From contig OZ023214.1 in assembly GCA_963995525.1 (NCBI GenBank), positions 10,740,444-10,804,443 of the forward strand: DNA of 64,000 nt, read 5' to 3'. The stretch's first letter is position 1; every line of letters starts with the position of its first letter. Shown here piece after piece: positions 33,476 to 45,859 of the stretch. The stretch is from Escarpia spicata (lineage: Eukaryota; Annelida; Polychaeta; Sabellida; Siboglinidae). Position numbers and translations under genes: made by a program. The notes under the pieces are model-generated. The model ran no database searches, was not told the DNA's origin, and saw only the letters and a program-made list of their open reading frames with translations.

Positions 33476-36060
33476 CATCTGTTACGAAAACAATATCGCC
33501 CTGTTCACACATGACAAGCCTGCATGGGGTTATGCCAGTCCATGCAGGGGTTGCTTCCACTTCGGCCGTAAGGCGATCTAAATGTATGCTTTAGCATATC
33601 CCAATTTAAAAAGTATGCTAATTAACTTCATGACAGATTAAAACTTATATTTAAAATGTGATATTTTAATGTGTACGCCTAGGCTAGAATACATCGGTAC
33701 ACAAAATAACCAGAATATCAATAACATAATAGTGACATTTTGTTTCAAAAACTCTATGACCTGGAAGTTGGGTGGATGTTTTTAAAACCATTATTGACTC
33801 GTTGCACTAAACCATTAATTATAAATTGTGTTGTTGTTTCCATACATAACTGTTAATTAACTTATTAAAATGTTGCTTGTTTAAATATATATGTTATTGT
33901 TATATTTATCTGTTTTTGTGTATCTTTCTATGCCAACATTAGTGTACAATCGAAAAATACACCAATATGTGCTGGCCTCCATTCTTGTTGTTTTCTTCTG
34001 CTGATATAGAAAACGTTTCTGATGTGAAGTTATATAATTAATTAAATTAATCATATAGACTGAGTGATAATGTAATGGCCACAGCGAACCAGGTATTCAT
34101 TGGCAACGGCCTATTCTGCATACCAGCCAAAATAGCTCTCCAGTTTATTTTCATCTACAACTAATCCAAACTAATAACATACACAATTTACGAACCCATA
34201 GATTAAAAAAACAGTAGGCAATGTGAGTCAAAATTACCTAATTTCTCAAAATTATAGCTTTTTACTACTGCTACACAATGACTGATTGCCAGTAGTTTGT
34301 GTATAGTATTGATTGAAAAAAAAATATATATATTATTACCTTATAAAGGAATGTTATGTTAGCTTTGTACAATTACATTGTTATTGTAATTAACTAGATA
34401 ATAATTACAATTGAGCCCAACTCTGGATATACAGTGTAAATATATATCATATGGCAGCTGTCATATGCATAATACATTAACAAAATGTATAATATTAGAT
34501 ATCCATAAATTGCATGCATAGTAATTTAACATAATACATTTGATTTCAGGTCAAACAACCTGGATCGATCTACCGGAGAGTGGAGTCAGACAAGTTCGCA
34601 TATGTATTGTACTGAAGCTACAATATTCTGTGACGATCGACACACTTCACCTGCATGGATATCATATTACACATAGAGACAGCGAACTGTGGACACTGTA
34701 CACAAAAGAATTTACAGTGTCATGTGACCAATTTGTATGTGATTTTATGTTGATGAAACATTAAAACGTTGTTGTCCTGAGCCTGCAGGATTATACGAGC
34801 AACGACGCACTACACTGGCGTGGATTGTGTGGCAGTGAACTGTGAATATTACTTAGCTGACTGACTGTGCGGGTCTATGCCTGAAATGTATTGTGAATAA
34901 TCATCATATTCTTTGCGCACAGAGGGAGTAATGTAGAAACTGTCGGCAGTCCTGCATTTGAAAGAAGAGTTGTCGGGTTCATCTACAAAATACTGTGAAC
35001 ATTCTATAAAGATTACCTGGTACTTCATGTTGAAGTGCTGGATAATATTTTATGAAACAGTGACATTTTAATCTTGCAGTACTGTATCTGCACTGTGCTG
35101 ATAACCAGGTATAACACAGTAAACTATATTTAAATTCTGTTTTATAGTGCATGCATGCAGGACATTACAAGTATCTCAAAATGTGTAATACAATTTGTTT
35201 GCACAGTCTCCAGTAACATTGTTTGTTCTTTATAAAAACGGTTAGCTCTCAAGGGACACAAACTTACGTAAGTAACATAGACTTATCCAATAATTATGTC
35301 ACCGTACATATTCCCTATAGAAGATTATTTTTATACGTCATGTAAATATTTTATTATTTGGTAGAGATTTAAACATGTCAAATACACATGTTTGCATTAT
35401 GTCTAGGCTCTGCAGAAATATATAAATATAGTTTTAATCATGGAACTTAAAGTATGGGTATGTTGAGTTTGCTTTCTAATTAGTTAATACTGACTAATTA
35501 ACTGAGTTATTTTAATGAGAAATGACAGGACGATGCATATTCAAATACACACAAAAATAATGTATGTTATATATATATATATATACAATATATATATATA
35601 TAATTATAATAATACCTTTGGAGTTAATTATTGTATATTATTACATATTATAATAAAGAGTAATAACGTAAATACGTCTTAGACATTAGTTCATTTAGTT
35701 GTCATCTTTCATTTAAGTCAGTTGCCTCTGTTCTATCATGACATTTTATTGAAGTGCCTAGTTACAATTTACGAGAAAACGCAGCATCATCGGGCGACGG
35801 AAATTACCCGAAGCTTTCACATAAAAGAAAATGCATCGTTATTGGGAAAATGGCTTGCTTACACGCACACACAAATAACATTTTTCCACACACAAAATTA
35901 TTTTGTAAACAACGAAGCCACGAAACTCGTTGACACAGAACTCTACTGTCAATTTATTTCTGTTTATTTTACCCGAGAGCTCAACATCGTAAGTATTCGC
36001 AGTCGAGGTCAAGGTCACAGTTGTTCGTTGTGTCGAAACATGTCACATGTGTAAACGTAC
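33476..36060. other. Interior of the 4.4-kb element, nothing recognised
   Basis: AT-rich with open frames of at most about 110 codons (for example 35722-36054, plus strand). I see no domain, no transposase motif and no RNA gene. Confidence 0.4.
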
Positions 36061-36143
36061 ACGTAAAAGTTGTCGGATCAGTTGGGCAACACCGAGTTGG
36101 TCAACTAGTCCGCCAACTAGTTGTTCGTGTAAACGGGCCTTTA

Positions 36144-37080
36144 TAGCCATTTTAGCGGAGGTCCTCAATAGTGGCGTTTTGGCCCACGCGGGGGGAATTT
36201 TTAGTTCACGTATTTCAAATAAAAAAGTGATGGTGTTATTAGAACAGTTGAGTATGTTGGAAATTGGATGCATAGCACAGCCATAGGTGTTTGTATTACC
36301 TTCGCAAGCATTTGGACTGGAATTGCTAATTAACCAGTCCCTTATATGAGGTTCCGCCAGCGCGTTTGCTTTAATATATTTATTATCAACTCGTATGCAT
36401 AGCGAGATCTTTGTCATTAATTTATTCGTTTTCATGTTCACCTAATATATGACATATGTTGTATTTCTCACCATCTGCGTTTAGCCCATACTGGTACTTG
36501 GCCTTTTTGCCCCATAGGTTCGATATTTAAAAATATCATTAACGTATTACTTTATTTTATTGAACACATCCGCAACATTCACAACACCAATGATAATATA
36601 TTCAGTTGAACTTTCCAATATCCCGCCATGGCATCTAAATGTTCAATTAGCCGTTCAAGTGTTCTTATATATAATCGTGTATACTCCAATTGAATGAATG
36701 AATGATTTTTTTAAAGGGTAAAAAGAAATGCCATACTTATAATGTTTACCCTTTTAATAATTTTTTAACATCATAATTATATTTAGAACAAAACTGCAAG
36801 AGCAACAATTCAAAGTGCAACAACACCATTTTCATGCATAATCATGTTAGGTTAGATCAAAAAACAACTAAACTACCGGAACATTTCTTGAATAACACTA
36901 AGCATTGTGTTTGCATTCAGCTGAACGGTCATTTAATTTGTCTTGTTGATGTTACGTAATCGGCAAGAATGGGTTACGACTCTAACACATAGCTATCGAT
37001 ATGTTATATGTGTACTACTTTTTGAACTGGTGATAATTTCTACAGCTAATCAGTGAACTGTCCAGGGAATTCCAAAGTTT
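36144..37080. other. Intergenic DNA, nothing recognised
   Basis: No supported feature. Confidence 0.4.
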
Positions 37081-38175
37081 TACTCCTTTATCAGAAATAC
37101 ACATACTCTTCAGACTGGTACGTGCATAGTTTTGTATAAACTTACATTTATGTCTGGTTGAATAAAATTATTAATATATTCTGAACAACTGTTGTACATT
37201 CATTGGTAATAAATAGTGAAATGCCTTAAACATTATTACAGCCGTTTTTAATTTCATAAAAATCTGGTACTTCAAGAATACGCAGATTGTATAATAGTAT
37301 ATTTTGTATGATCACGTCTCTTGGCACCACACAGTAATCGTATAACCCTTTTCTGTAATAAAACTAAACATTGAACATTTGTAACATATGTGTTACCCCA
37401 AACTTCTGCACAATACATAATATAAGGCATGACAAGAGAATAATACAAACTATGCATGCCACGCGTGTTAATCAAGAAACTGGCTCTGTACATAATAGCA
37501 CAACTCTTTGACAGTTTAGATCTTACTGTAAAAATATGATTTTTTTTGTAGTTCAACTTGTCATCAATCATTACACCTAAAAAATGTGTAGCCTTTACTC
37601 TATTGATTTGTTTATGTTTTTACAGAAATATCAGCAGTCAACTTACGATTTCCAAAAATAATGTAATTAGTTTTTGTTACATTAAGAGATAGTCGATTAA
37701 CAGAAAACCACACCTGGAGTTGCCCTAGTCCATTATTTATCATCAGAACAAATTCATTTAAGTCCCTGTTAAAACTTAAAACTTAAACACCTTTGAAACT
37801 TTACAAATGTCATTAATGTACATGATAAATAACTTTGGTCCCAAAATGGAACCCTGTGGAACACCACACGATACATTTAGTATTTCTGAATCACAATTAT
37901 TAACACTGACAAATTGTTTTCTATTTTCTAAATAACTCTGTAATTGTTTACTCAGTATATCATGATCAACAGTGTCAAAGGCTTTTGTTAGGTCACAAAA
38001 ACTCCAATAACATACTTGTTGTTTCCTAGTGAGTTTGTAATTTCTTCTACCAAATATAAAAGAGCCTCAATTGTTGACATATTAGACCTTAAACCATACT
38101 GACTTGGACTGAGTGTATCATATTTATTTAGAAATAAGTCCATCCTGTCATATTATAGTTTTTCAGATTTATTTT
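37081..38175 (-). mobile_element. Decayed non-LTR retrotransposon fragment
   Basis: Minus-strand blocks appear in order. [17 protein letters not shown] sequence lies near 37995-37955. [20 protein letters not shown] lies near 37868-37810. LQLWFSVNRL-like sequence lies near 37720-37690. A 99-residue frame at 37571-37272 has VRSKLSKSCAIMYRASFLIN and YYSLVMPYIMYCAEVWG. Many stops occur in between. The order matches the reverse transcriptase and C-terminal region of CR1/L2-group LINEs. A fragment of the same family lies on the plus strand at 53286-53530. Confidence 0.78.
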
Positions 38176-40180
38176 AGAATTGTTCGATTGTCACAGTTGT
38201 CTCCAGTATTATTCTAAATAAAACCAATAAAAGGATACCAAAGTAATTCTCCGTTGTCGCACAACTTGGATAATTAAAATTTCGAAAGTTGAAATGTCTG
38301 GTGGTCGCATCACCGGAGGGGGGTTGCCTACGTCAAAAGCATGCGCGCTGTTGACGTAAGGTGTATGCTGGTTATGCGCGCGAACATTTAGCTGTGATGT
38401 CCTTGTATGACGTCACGTCCGCTATTCGTGGTCGCTAAGGCGCTTTGACGATTATGTGTATCCAGAGTTAACAAACGTATTTCCGCGCCCATCACTCAAG
38501 CCCGTAGACTTCGCATATTGCGAACACTGCGCCACCAAACTGTTGACGTCACTGAAATGAGCATCGAACTATATGCTATATAGAATCACCCAATAGCATC
38601 AGTAAGGTACGAGCGCCTTATTCGGACATTAATCCACATTAGCGGTAAAAACCAGAACAATATATGCCGCATTATGAGAGATGTGAAAATCCGCTAAATA
38701 TGTTTACAGGTTCTTACAGGTCCTCTTCTGGCTTCTAGGCTGTGCTGCCTCTTACGCCAGCTCTAGCATTTGTTGTCACACTGACGAATTGCGCGACAGG
38801 GGTGCGGGCTGTGTGGTTTAGCTTAATTTAATGGTTTTTCTATAACGTGTATAACTTCTCAAAAGACTGCACCGACGCAGCCTCAACCACAGACCGTTTA
38901 AGCCACCTTGAGGTATGCTTTTCATCCGAGGTTTCTAGGTCGAGTCTTCGACGCCAGTGTCGCATATGGTTTAGGCGCTTGTATGCCATATACGGTGATT
39001 CCGTAGGCCTACAACGTTTGATATTTTTCGTTGGAAGCAGGCGGTGCCAATTGTGTGGTGGCGCTGATGATCAATTTACAAAGTGGCCCGGGTTTGAGTG
39101 ACATAGACCGGTATTTATTAGGTTTAGTGTAACGTTATTTAATATACAACATTGCGTTGTACATTGTACGTTGTGTTCAGTAAACACCATGTGCGATCTA
39201 TGATCACTGTAACAGCCGCGTCTGAATATCTAACGATGAAAGGGCAACGGCATAATTTCTACAGTTAATAATACATTCTGCGAAGACATCATTCACGAAC
39301 AATTCCCAGGCGTTTGCATGCCTTAGTCTGGCAGACTTGTGAGCATGACAAATAGTCGCGCCTCCAGACTCCCTGAAGTCCGATCTGGACAATCAACGGA
39401 CTCGGTGATTGCGCGAGACTGGAGCGTGAAGATACGAGACACACGCGACGAGTTGCCGCCTCGTTTAACGATCAGATCGTTTACTCTCATTTTCAAGCAC
39501 TTTGTTTCATCAGATCAAAATTCATCGTGCGTTCAATTTAAGCTGCTGTGAGTACCCAAGATGGATAGACGCGAAAACTAAATCGAATTAGCAGTTATCG
39601 ACGTGCAGCCATTTACAAAAATCGTTTTCGTTTCCCACACCGTGTGTCGCGTTTTATGCGCGATTTATCTGACGCAAATACGGTGCATAAACAACTTTAA
39701 TATCAATGGCTAAACCGGCGCATTTTACAGCTACAACTGTCGAATTTTACTGCTACAATTTGACACAGCAGATAGCATCTAGCAACCATTAAGCGGCACG
39801 GCTGTGTGTAAAACGCGGATCGGCCAAAGGCGACGGTGCGGGTCAACAAGGCGAGAGTGCAGCGACGTGACGGTCGCCGCAAAATGGATGGCCGGCGAGG
39901 GGGACCGGGCTGCATTACGGAGTGCGGCCCAATCAGCGTTATCTGAGCATCGTTGACATTTACGAGCGCTCTCTGTCTTCTCGCATCGACTGAGTCATCG
40001 ATACGGTCGCGATAAGTCGACATCACAACATCCGCACTATCTTAGCTGGTTAATGCGAGTTCCCCTGAGTAAATAAGCGGGTCTTTTGGCGCACGCGCTA
40101 TTGAGCTGCACTATCTGGCGGGCGACGCTTAATCCTTCGGCCGCCGTCGCTGACGCCTCCGCGATACTATTGTCGCCTTC
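38176..40180. other. Intergenic DNA, no gene recognised
   Basis: Includes CpG-richer segments at about 38300-38520 and 39380-40180. A short plus-strand frame at 38847-39101 has Cys and basic residues but no known motif. Nothing firm can be called. Confidence 0.35.
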
Positions 40181-40182
40181 AC

Positions 40183-41010
40183 AGTCTCGTCGTCACTTCA
40201 GTGTCACTTCGTAGTCCGGTCTCCAGTCCAGTGTCGCTTCACTGTCACTTCTCAATCTCATCATGAGTCCAGTGTCACTTCACAGTCTGGCTGTGAGCCC
40301 ACCGTCACTTATCAGTATGTCCTTGAGTCCAGGGTCACTTCTCAGTCTGGCCGTGAGTCAAGTGTCACTTGACAGTCTGACCGTGAGTCCTGTGTCACTC
40401 CAGAGTCTGGCCATGAGTCTAGTGTCACTTCACAGTCTGGTCGTGAGTCCAGTGTCACTCCACAGTCTGGCCGTGAGTCCAGTGTCACTTGACAGTCTGA
40501 CCGTGAGTCCTGTGTCACTCCACAGTCTGGCCATGAGTCTAGTGTCACTTCACAGTCTGGTCGTGCGTCCAGTGTCACTCCATAGTCTGGCCGTGAGTCC
40601 AGTGTCCCTTCATAGTCTGGCCATGAGTCCAGCGTCACTTCTCAGTTCAGCCGTGAGTCTGGTATCACTTCACAGTCTGGCCATGAGTCCAGCGTCACTT
40701 CACAATCTGGCCATGAGTCCAACGCCACTGCTCAGTCTGGCCGTTAGTTTGGTATCACCAGACTGGCCGAGAGTCCAGTATCTCTTCACAATCTGATCAT
40801 GGGTTCAGTGCCACTTCACTGGCTGGCCGTAAGTTCAGTGTCACTCCACAGTCTGATCGTGAGTCCGAAGTCACTTCACAGTCGGACAGCGAGTCCATTG
40901 TCACCTCACAGTGTTACCGTGAGTCCTGCGTCACTTCACAGTGTCATCATGTGTGCAGTGACACTTCTCATTCTGTCCGTGAGTCCAGCGTCACTACATC
41001 GTTTGTCACC
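40183..41010 (+). repeat. 30-bp minisatellite, about 27 copies
   Basis: The unit is about 30 bp, with GTCACTTCACAGTCTGGCC joined to GTGAGTCCAGT and variants. Because 30 is a multiple of three, one plus-strand frame (40263-40796) stays open as a 10-residue repeat of the form SPVSLHSLAV. Divergence falls on all codon positions and no splice or domain context supports translation, so I treat it as non-coding satellite. Confidence 0.93.
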
Positions 41011-43050
41011 GAATGTTTTTATACGGTGATCCTCATTTATTTATTTTGAACCATATTGCACATGTTTATTGATCGATAGTTTTTGCAGGATATTTATTTA
41101 CCCTATTACGTGTTTTGGGGTGTGGTTTACTCGCGGTGTACTGTATAGGGTAGAAAGACACGCAGCATGCTTTGAAACATTTCTTCAAGTTAACCAAACA
41201 ATCCGACGGAAATCCGTTACTTTCTTATGTGATGTATTTTATTCATGATATATAATATATAATTTCATTAACTGTATTATTTCAGTCAGTAATAATATTA
41301 ATCAGATTAACAGTATTTGTTATTCTAAAACTTTAAATGCATATGACACTGTTTTTGTTGTTTTATTCGTATTCTAAGTAAACAATCTAAAACAAATTCA
41401 TGTGCTCATTTTTTGCTAATGGTGTATACAGGGACTGTAGTTAATTTTAGGAAATTTGACAATTACTGCCAGGAAACGAGAGTTTTGTTTTTGTGAGAGA
41501 AAAAAACAAAAATTAAGTCGGCGGTGAACAGTTATAGTTACGTGCAACTATTCGAAACTCCTAGCATGTTTCTACTAGTGTTCCAAGCTACACAATCGCC
41601 AAACGTCCGAGAAACCACGCATCCTGGGATACAAGCCCCCGCTGACGTCACATAATGGTGGGACCGAATTAAAAGAACGAACTGCGAGATCACTGCGGAT
41701 TATCACACTTAGTGACGACTATCTTGCCTGCTGTGGATTGTATTACCATCATGGCAATATATTTGGCTAAACCGTGTTTTCTCACGCCGAATTAGCACTT
41801 GTAGCAATCTTGTCATAAGCTCTTTAATGTGGCTTTCTTACCTTGCATTCCCGTAATACAATTGTTTTGGGCCTATGAACCTAATATATTGCTATTAAAA
41901 CTAACACTGAAAACATTGCTGAACACACATAATCTGTATTTCATGTAATGTCTTGTCATGTTGGTAGATAAACCTGGCATCACAAAGTCTTCCCAATTTT
42001 CCAACTGGTGGCGCCACTTATACAGTGTAGCGTGGCATTGGGTTTTGTTTACATTCAGCGCCGCCAGTGGGCCCGAGTACGCGTTATGTCGTATTATTAG
42101 TATTGGTTATCTTTACCCGTCGACCTCCGTCCACCGTCTGCTAGCGTTTTTATGATAACAATTATTATATTATTAACATAGTATATTCTCAGCTAATTTG
42201 TGTTCTTTCAGTTTGCTGCACAATATTGAACTTTAAGATTTGTTTATGCGCTGCACCTGAAAACAAATTAATAACTCTTGCTCTGAGTGGAGAGAATATG
42301 AGAAACCAACTTAGGAAACAGCAGCTTAGAGGTCAAAGAAACTCATGGCGCTTTACAGTCCAGCATTAGTGCCCTGAACAATATGTCGGCCGCCAGGAAA
42401 TTGAGATTTGACCAGAAAGTTCACCTTTGAAAACACATTCTAAGTAAACAATTGGCGTGGTATTGTTCATTTAGTTGCAAATAGTTAGTTTGTATTAAAT
42501 AGTTTAGGCGCATAATATAACCTTTTGTTTTGTTTACACTGTCTGACAACACAACGGGACGTAACACATACGATACCGTCCTATTATTTGTGCATAAATC
42601 AAACCTGTCGCCGATCTTTTCTGCGGCAATCAATTTAACGCGAGAGAGTTTAATTTTCATTTCTGAATGTCAGATAACTTCGTCGATCTGCGTCGCGGCA
42701 ACCGGCTCAAAAAAGACAATTCCGCCGGCATGAAATATCCTCGTAATTACATTTCAACAAAGACAAGAAGATGCGGCTGCGCGTTGCTTGTTATCAACAC
42801 CTCCGACGGTTCGGCGACCCGGCATCGGGCACGCCATCAGCAGCGAGTGACAGTCGGCGCTGTTGCGTCGTCGTGCGTATCGGCCAATCGCCAATTTCAC
42901 GATTGTCGCGTCTGCCGCGCGCTGCCCAGGTCGCAGATCCGATGCCGGATAAGTGTGAATGTGAATATTTGCAATATCTTACACGGCTAATCCGGGCTTC
43001 CCGGAGGACGGAGTAACTAGGACGATGTTATCGTCCGCTACCATCACAGA
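41011..43050. other. Intergenic DNA, no gene recognised
   Basis: Short frames only. 42750-42960 is CpG-rich. A TGGTGGCGCCAC palindrome lies near 42005. Confidence 0.35.
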
Positions 43051-43550
43051 ACGGCCGCAGCTTTCTCCGACTTGGCGGTCCGTTGGCCGGGAGATGGTCG
43101 TTGGCGTTTACGGCAGGCCACCACCGCGGTGTCGATGCGAAAGGCGATTGGTGTGGGAAGTGGAGGAAGACGGGAGATAGATAATAGGGGGTGGATAAGG
43201 GGAGGGTTGGTGGAAGATGAACGGGGTGGGCGGGTGGTGTCACGCTGGTGTGAAGAAAGAAGGGATTAATGAAGAAAAGGGGAGTGAGGAAATGGTGGGG
43301 GAATAATAATAGGCTCAAGAATATAATAGAAGCGAGAGAAGATGGGAGGGAGGAATGGGCGTGGGGAGCACGGATGCACAAAGAGAAAAGGAGGGAGAAA
43401 TGTGCGATGGAGGAAGAAACAGGTAGATTGTTGTTACAATTGAGAAACTGATGTTGTGATGGAAAACAGACAGCTTTTGTGGCAGAGCAAGACGATGAAG
43501 AAGAAGAAGAAAAGGAGAGATAAACTGACGAGAGAACGATGAGTAAGAGT
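43051..43550. other. G/A-rich segment
   Basis: Purine-biased plus strand (GGAGG, GAAGAAG) with weak short repeats. The open frames are composition-driven. Confidence 0.5.

Positions 43551-43552
<2 letters not shown>

Positions 43553-43623
<71 letters not shown>
43553..43623. repeat. (GACA)n microsatellite
   Basis: About 17 copies of GACA with one CAAA interruption near 43613. Confidence 0.95.
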
Positions 43624-43629
43624 GTCTAA

Positions 43630-44165
43630 GTAGACAGACACTATGATGACAGTGGCAAGAACACGCCGAAGAGACAATCACGCAGAAGCGGATAACATTT
43701 CTCGGCATCCGAGAAGCCAGCCCGTCGTTACCCGGGGTACATCGACCGTGGCTTTAATGGCGTACTTAGGGGATGCTAAAATCGAAATTACTGGACGCGA
43801 TCGCGAGCGATCTGGGTGAGACAGATGTAGCGTCGATCGCGTTGTCGACATGCTGATTTCACGCCCTAGTCGTCACGGCCATTAATGTCACACGAATCCG
43901 TTTCTCATTGTGTTCGTCTGCTAGACAGGGGGATAATTTGCGGAAAATATCGCTGCATAATATTTCCGACGTTGTCTCTTGCGTTTGTAGCCATAAACCA
44001 CTGTGCTCGCCAGTAGATCAACCGAAGTGCGCGTGCGCGCCAGTATTATCGCTAGGATTTTGACTTACTGCATTAGAAACCTTTCCTTCGAGATTAGCCA
44101 ATATGTCAATGAATTAATTAAGCGGGCTCCAGTTGCATGTGTTTTTTTCACTTAAATAAACGAAC
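43630..44165. other. Intergenic DNA, nothing recognised
   Basis: No supported feature. Confidence 0.4.
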
Positions 44166-44167
44166 TA

Positions 44168-45022
44168 GAGTGGAACTTCGCTATTAAGGTCACTTTCGCG
44201 ACTGACCATTGGTGACCTGAATGGCGACGTGACCGTTTTAGCGAGACTAATTTCCTATACTTTACTGTTTCAAAACTAATTGGGGACTATCCTAGGGTGG
44301 TCTTAACTGCATAGGTTTTCTTAATTGTCCATTCGTCATTTGGGTTTGTCCTATGGGCGGCATTAATCACGTAAAACATTCAATTAAAACAGAACATATT
44401 AGAAAAGTCTGACGTTTTTATAACAATACAAAATAATTCGTCACTAATTAGCATCCCTGAACTGTTTAACACATTTTGGGAACAGTATATTGGGACCTAG
44501 TATTCTGGTTAGACTACGTATTTTAGGTTATATATTATATATTTTATGTGTGAATTCAACGACTGTCCTCGGTTGTTTTTGCCTACTGTGTATAAATATG
44601 CCTAGTCGCTGTCCTTTTCTGCAAATTCCACGCCCTATTTATGAAGAGTCAAAACAAAACAAAACGGTTCTCTGTCTGAAGTGCGATCTAGAGGGCCCAT
44701 TGGTTCGCAAACTTAGACTTTTGTTAAATTCGTCCGGGGGTGGTGATCTTGGGATTACGATTTTTAAAAGGCACTTATCCCCGTCAGTTTTGCATGTGCG
44801 GTGCTGACATTTTGCGTGCTACCTACAGCGGGCCCCTTGGGGTGGTTCGTATATTATTTTTTTTCGAGATTCGTCCGGGGCGGGTGGATCTTGGGGGTCA
44901 CATACATATAACTACTTTTTCCCGGGGTAACGCCGGGTAACTCGGCTAGTATAATATAATTAAGAACCTCCATAATCAGAAGTTTCCTGATTATCGATAT
45001 CAGAATTAACGGGGTTCCACTG
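44168..45022. mobile_element. Pogo/Tigger-like MITE with TA target duplication
   Basis: The left end reads GAGTGGAACTTCGCTATTAA after TA (44166-44167). The right end, read on the minus strand, is CAGTGGAACCCCGTTAATTC after TA (45023-45024 on the plus strand). CAGTGGAACC-type termini and a TA duplication are typical of pogo/Tigger elements of the Tc1-mariner group (established knowledge). The interior lacks a DDE transposase. Part of the interior (at least the right side up to 44949) belongs to an inserted Helitron-type element. Confidence 0.65.
44921..44950 (+). mobile_element. Helitron-type 3' terminus
   Basis: CCCGG (44921-44925) and CCGGG (44933-44937) form a hairpin with a 7-nt loop. Eight bases later comes CTAG (44946-44949), followed by T. 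A short GC-rich hairpin just before a terminal CTRR, inserted before T, is the signature of Helitron 3' ends (established knowledge). The matching 5' end (A followed by TC) could not be identified, so the element's length is unknown. Nearby, ATTCGTCCGGGG occurs twice (about 44729 and 44870). Confidence 0.6.
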
Positions 45023-45024
45023 TA

Positions 45025-45785
45025 ACTGATAGTTTAATAAAAATACATATAAACATAGAGTAAAGCAAGGATAAGTTCAAATGATCACGACAATAAACTC
45101 ATGATGATCATAGCAAAGTCTGAATTAATTTGCTTTCATAAAACGTTGGTGGAATTAAATTGTTATATCATTATGGAATAAACGAAGGTTTTCCTAATTT
45201 ACTAATGAACTGCGATAAGACACGTGTGGTTTTCCTAATATGGCAGGAGGCTTACCAAATACTGCCAACTCCCTTGCAATAGTCAATGAACGTGCGCATG
45301 AAGAATGCTGCTTTTAACAAAGATAAATGTTCCACAACATATGCGGCTTGTTAAGAGGGATAACTGTTGTACAAATCCTTTTAAATTAATAACATTTTCC
45401 CAATTAGTACTTTATTCATCCAACAATACGACCGCTTCTCCTGCTCTGAATACGGCTAATCAGCTGATGGTTGATTAACCAATCGATCAAGTCTTGACAG
45501 CCAAACCGCGGTGGAGTTAATTTTTGCTCGTCGCCACTGACATTAATGCTACATTCTGATGCTATCTGGGACGCTGTCTTAGCAGAAATCACCGACAGGC
45601 TGCGTCGACCCCGTCACGTGTAACAGAGAGATATAGTTGAAAGGAATGAACTGTCAGCTTCGCGTCAAGTTATCACCCCGGAACAAGCACTGGAGGCGCG
45701 CACTGACATCTGTCGACGCAGGCTGTGACGCGCGCGATATTGTAATGGATAAATTGGCTTCGAATAAACTGCAGCTTTTGACGTA
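45025..45785. other. Intergenic DNA, nothing recognised
   Basis: No supported feature. Confidence 0.4.
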
Positions 45786-45786
45786 G

Positions 45787-45836
45787 CGGTGTCGCGCTTA
45801 CATTTATCCGAGCGTTAAATAATATCCGGGTGACCT
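45787..45836 (+). repeat. TIR-like motif, copy 1
   Basis: CGGTGTCGCGCTTACATTTA followed by TCCGAGCGTTAAAT and ATATCCGGGTGA. It matches the reverse complement of 47912-47959 almost base for base over about 45 bp. Confidence 0.75.
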
Positions 45837-45859
45837 TTCTGCGCGTGCGCGTATCTAGG

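Larger units (their letters stand above)
31718..36140. mobile_element. PIF/Harbinger-like TIR element, non-autonomous, 4.4 kb
   Basis: The left end starts AGGCCCGTTTACACGAACA (31718-31736). The right end is its exact reverse complement (36122-36140). Both are flanked by TTA (31715-31717 and 36141-36143). A 3-bp TWA target duplication is characteristic of PIF/Harbinger transposons (established knowledge), so that superfamily is the best guess. The subterminal regions repeat CCAACTAGTCCGCCAACTAG-type sequence in both ends. The interior carries a 1.26-kb minisatellite and no recognisable transposase or Myb-like protein, so this copy should depend on enzyme supplied in trans. Confidence 0.75.

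Noticed and set aside
42667..43016. Overlapping Arg/Cys-rich frames in CpG-rich DNA
   Set aside because: No domain, no splice context and composition alone explains the absence of stops.
44166..44920. Helitron 5' end
   Set aside because: Many A-TC positions exist, but none has supporting sequence, so no boundary is claimed.
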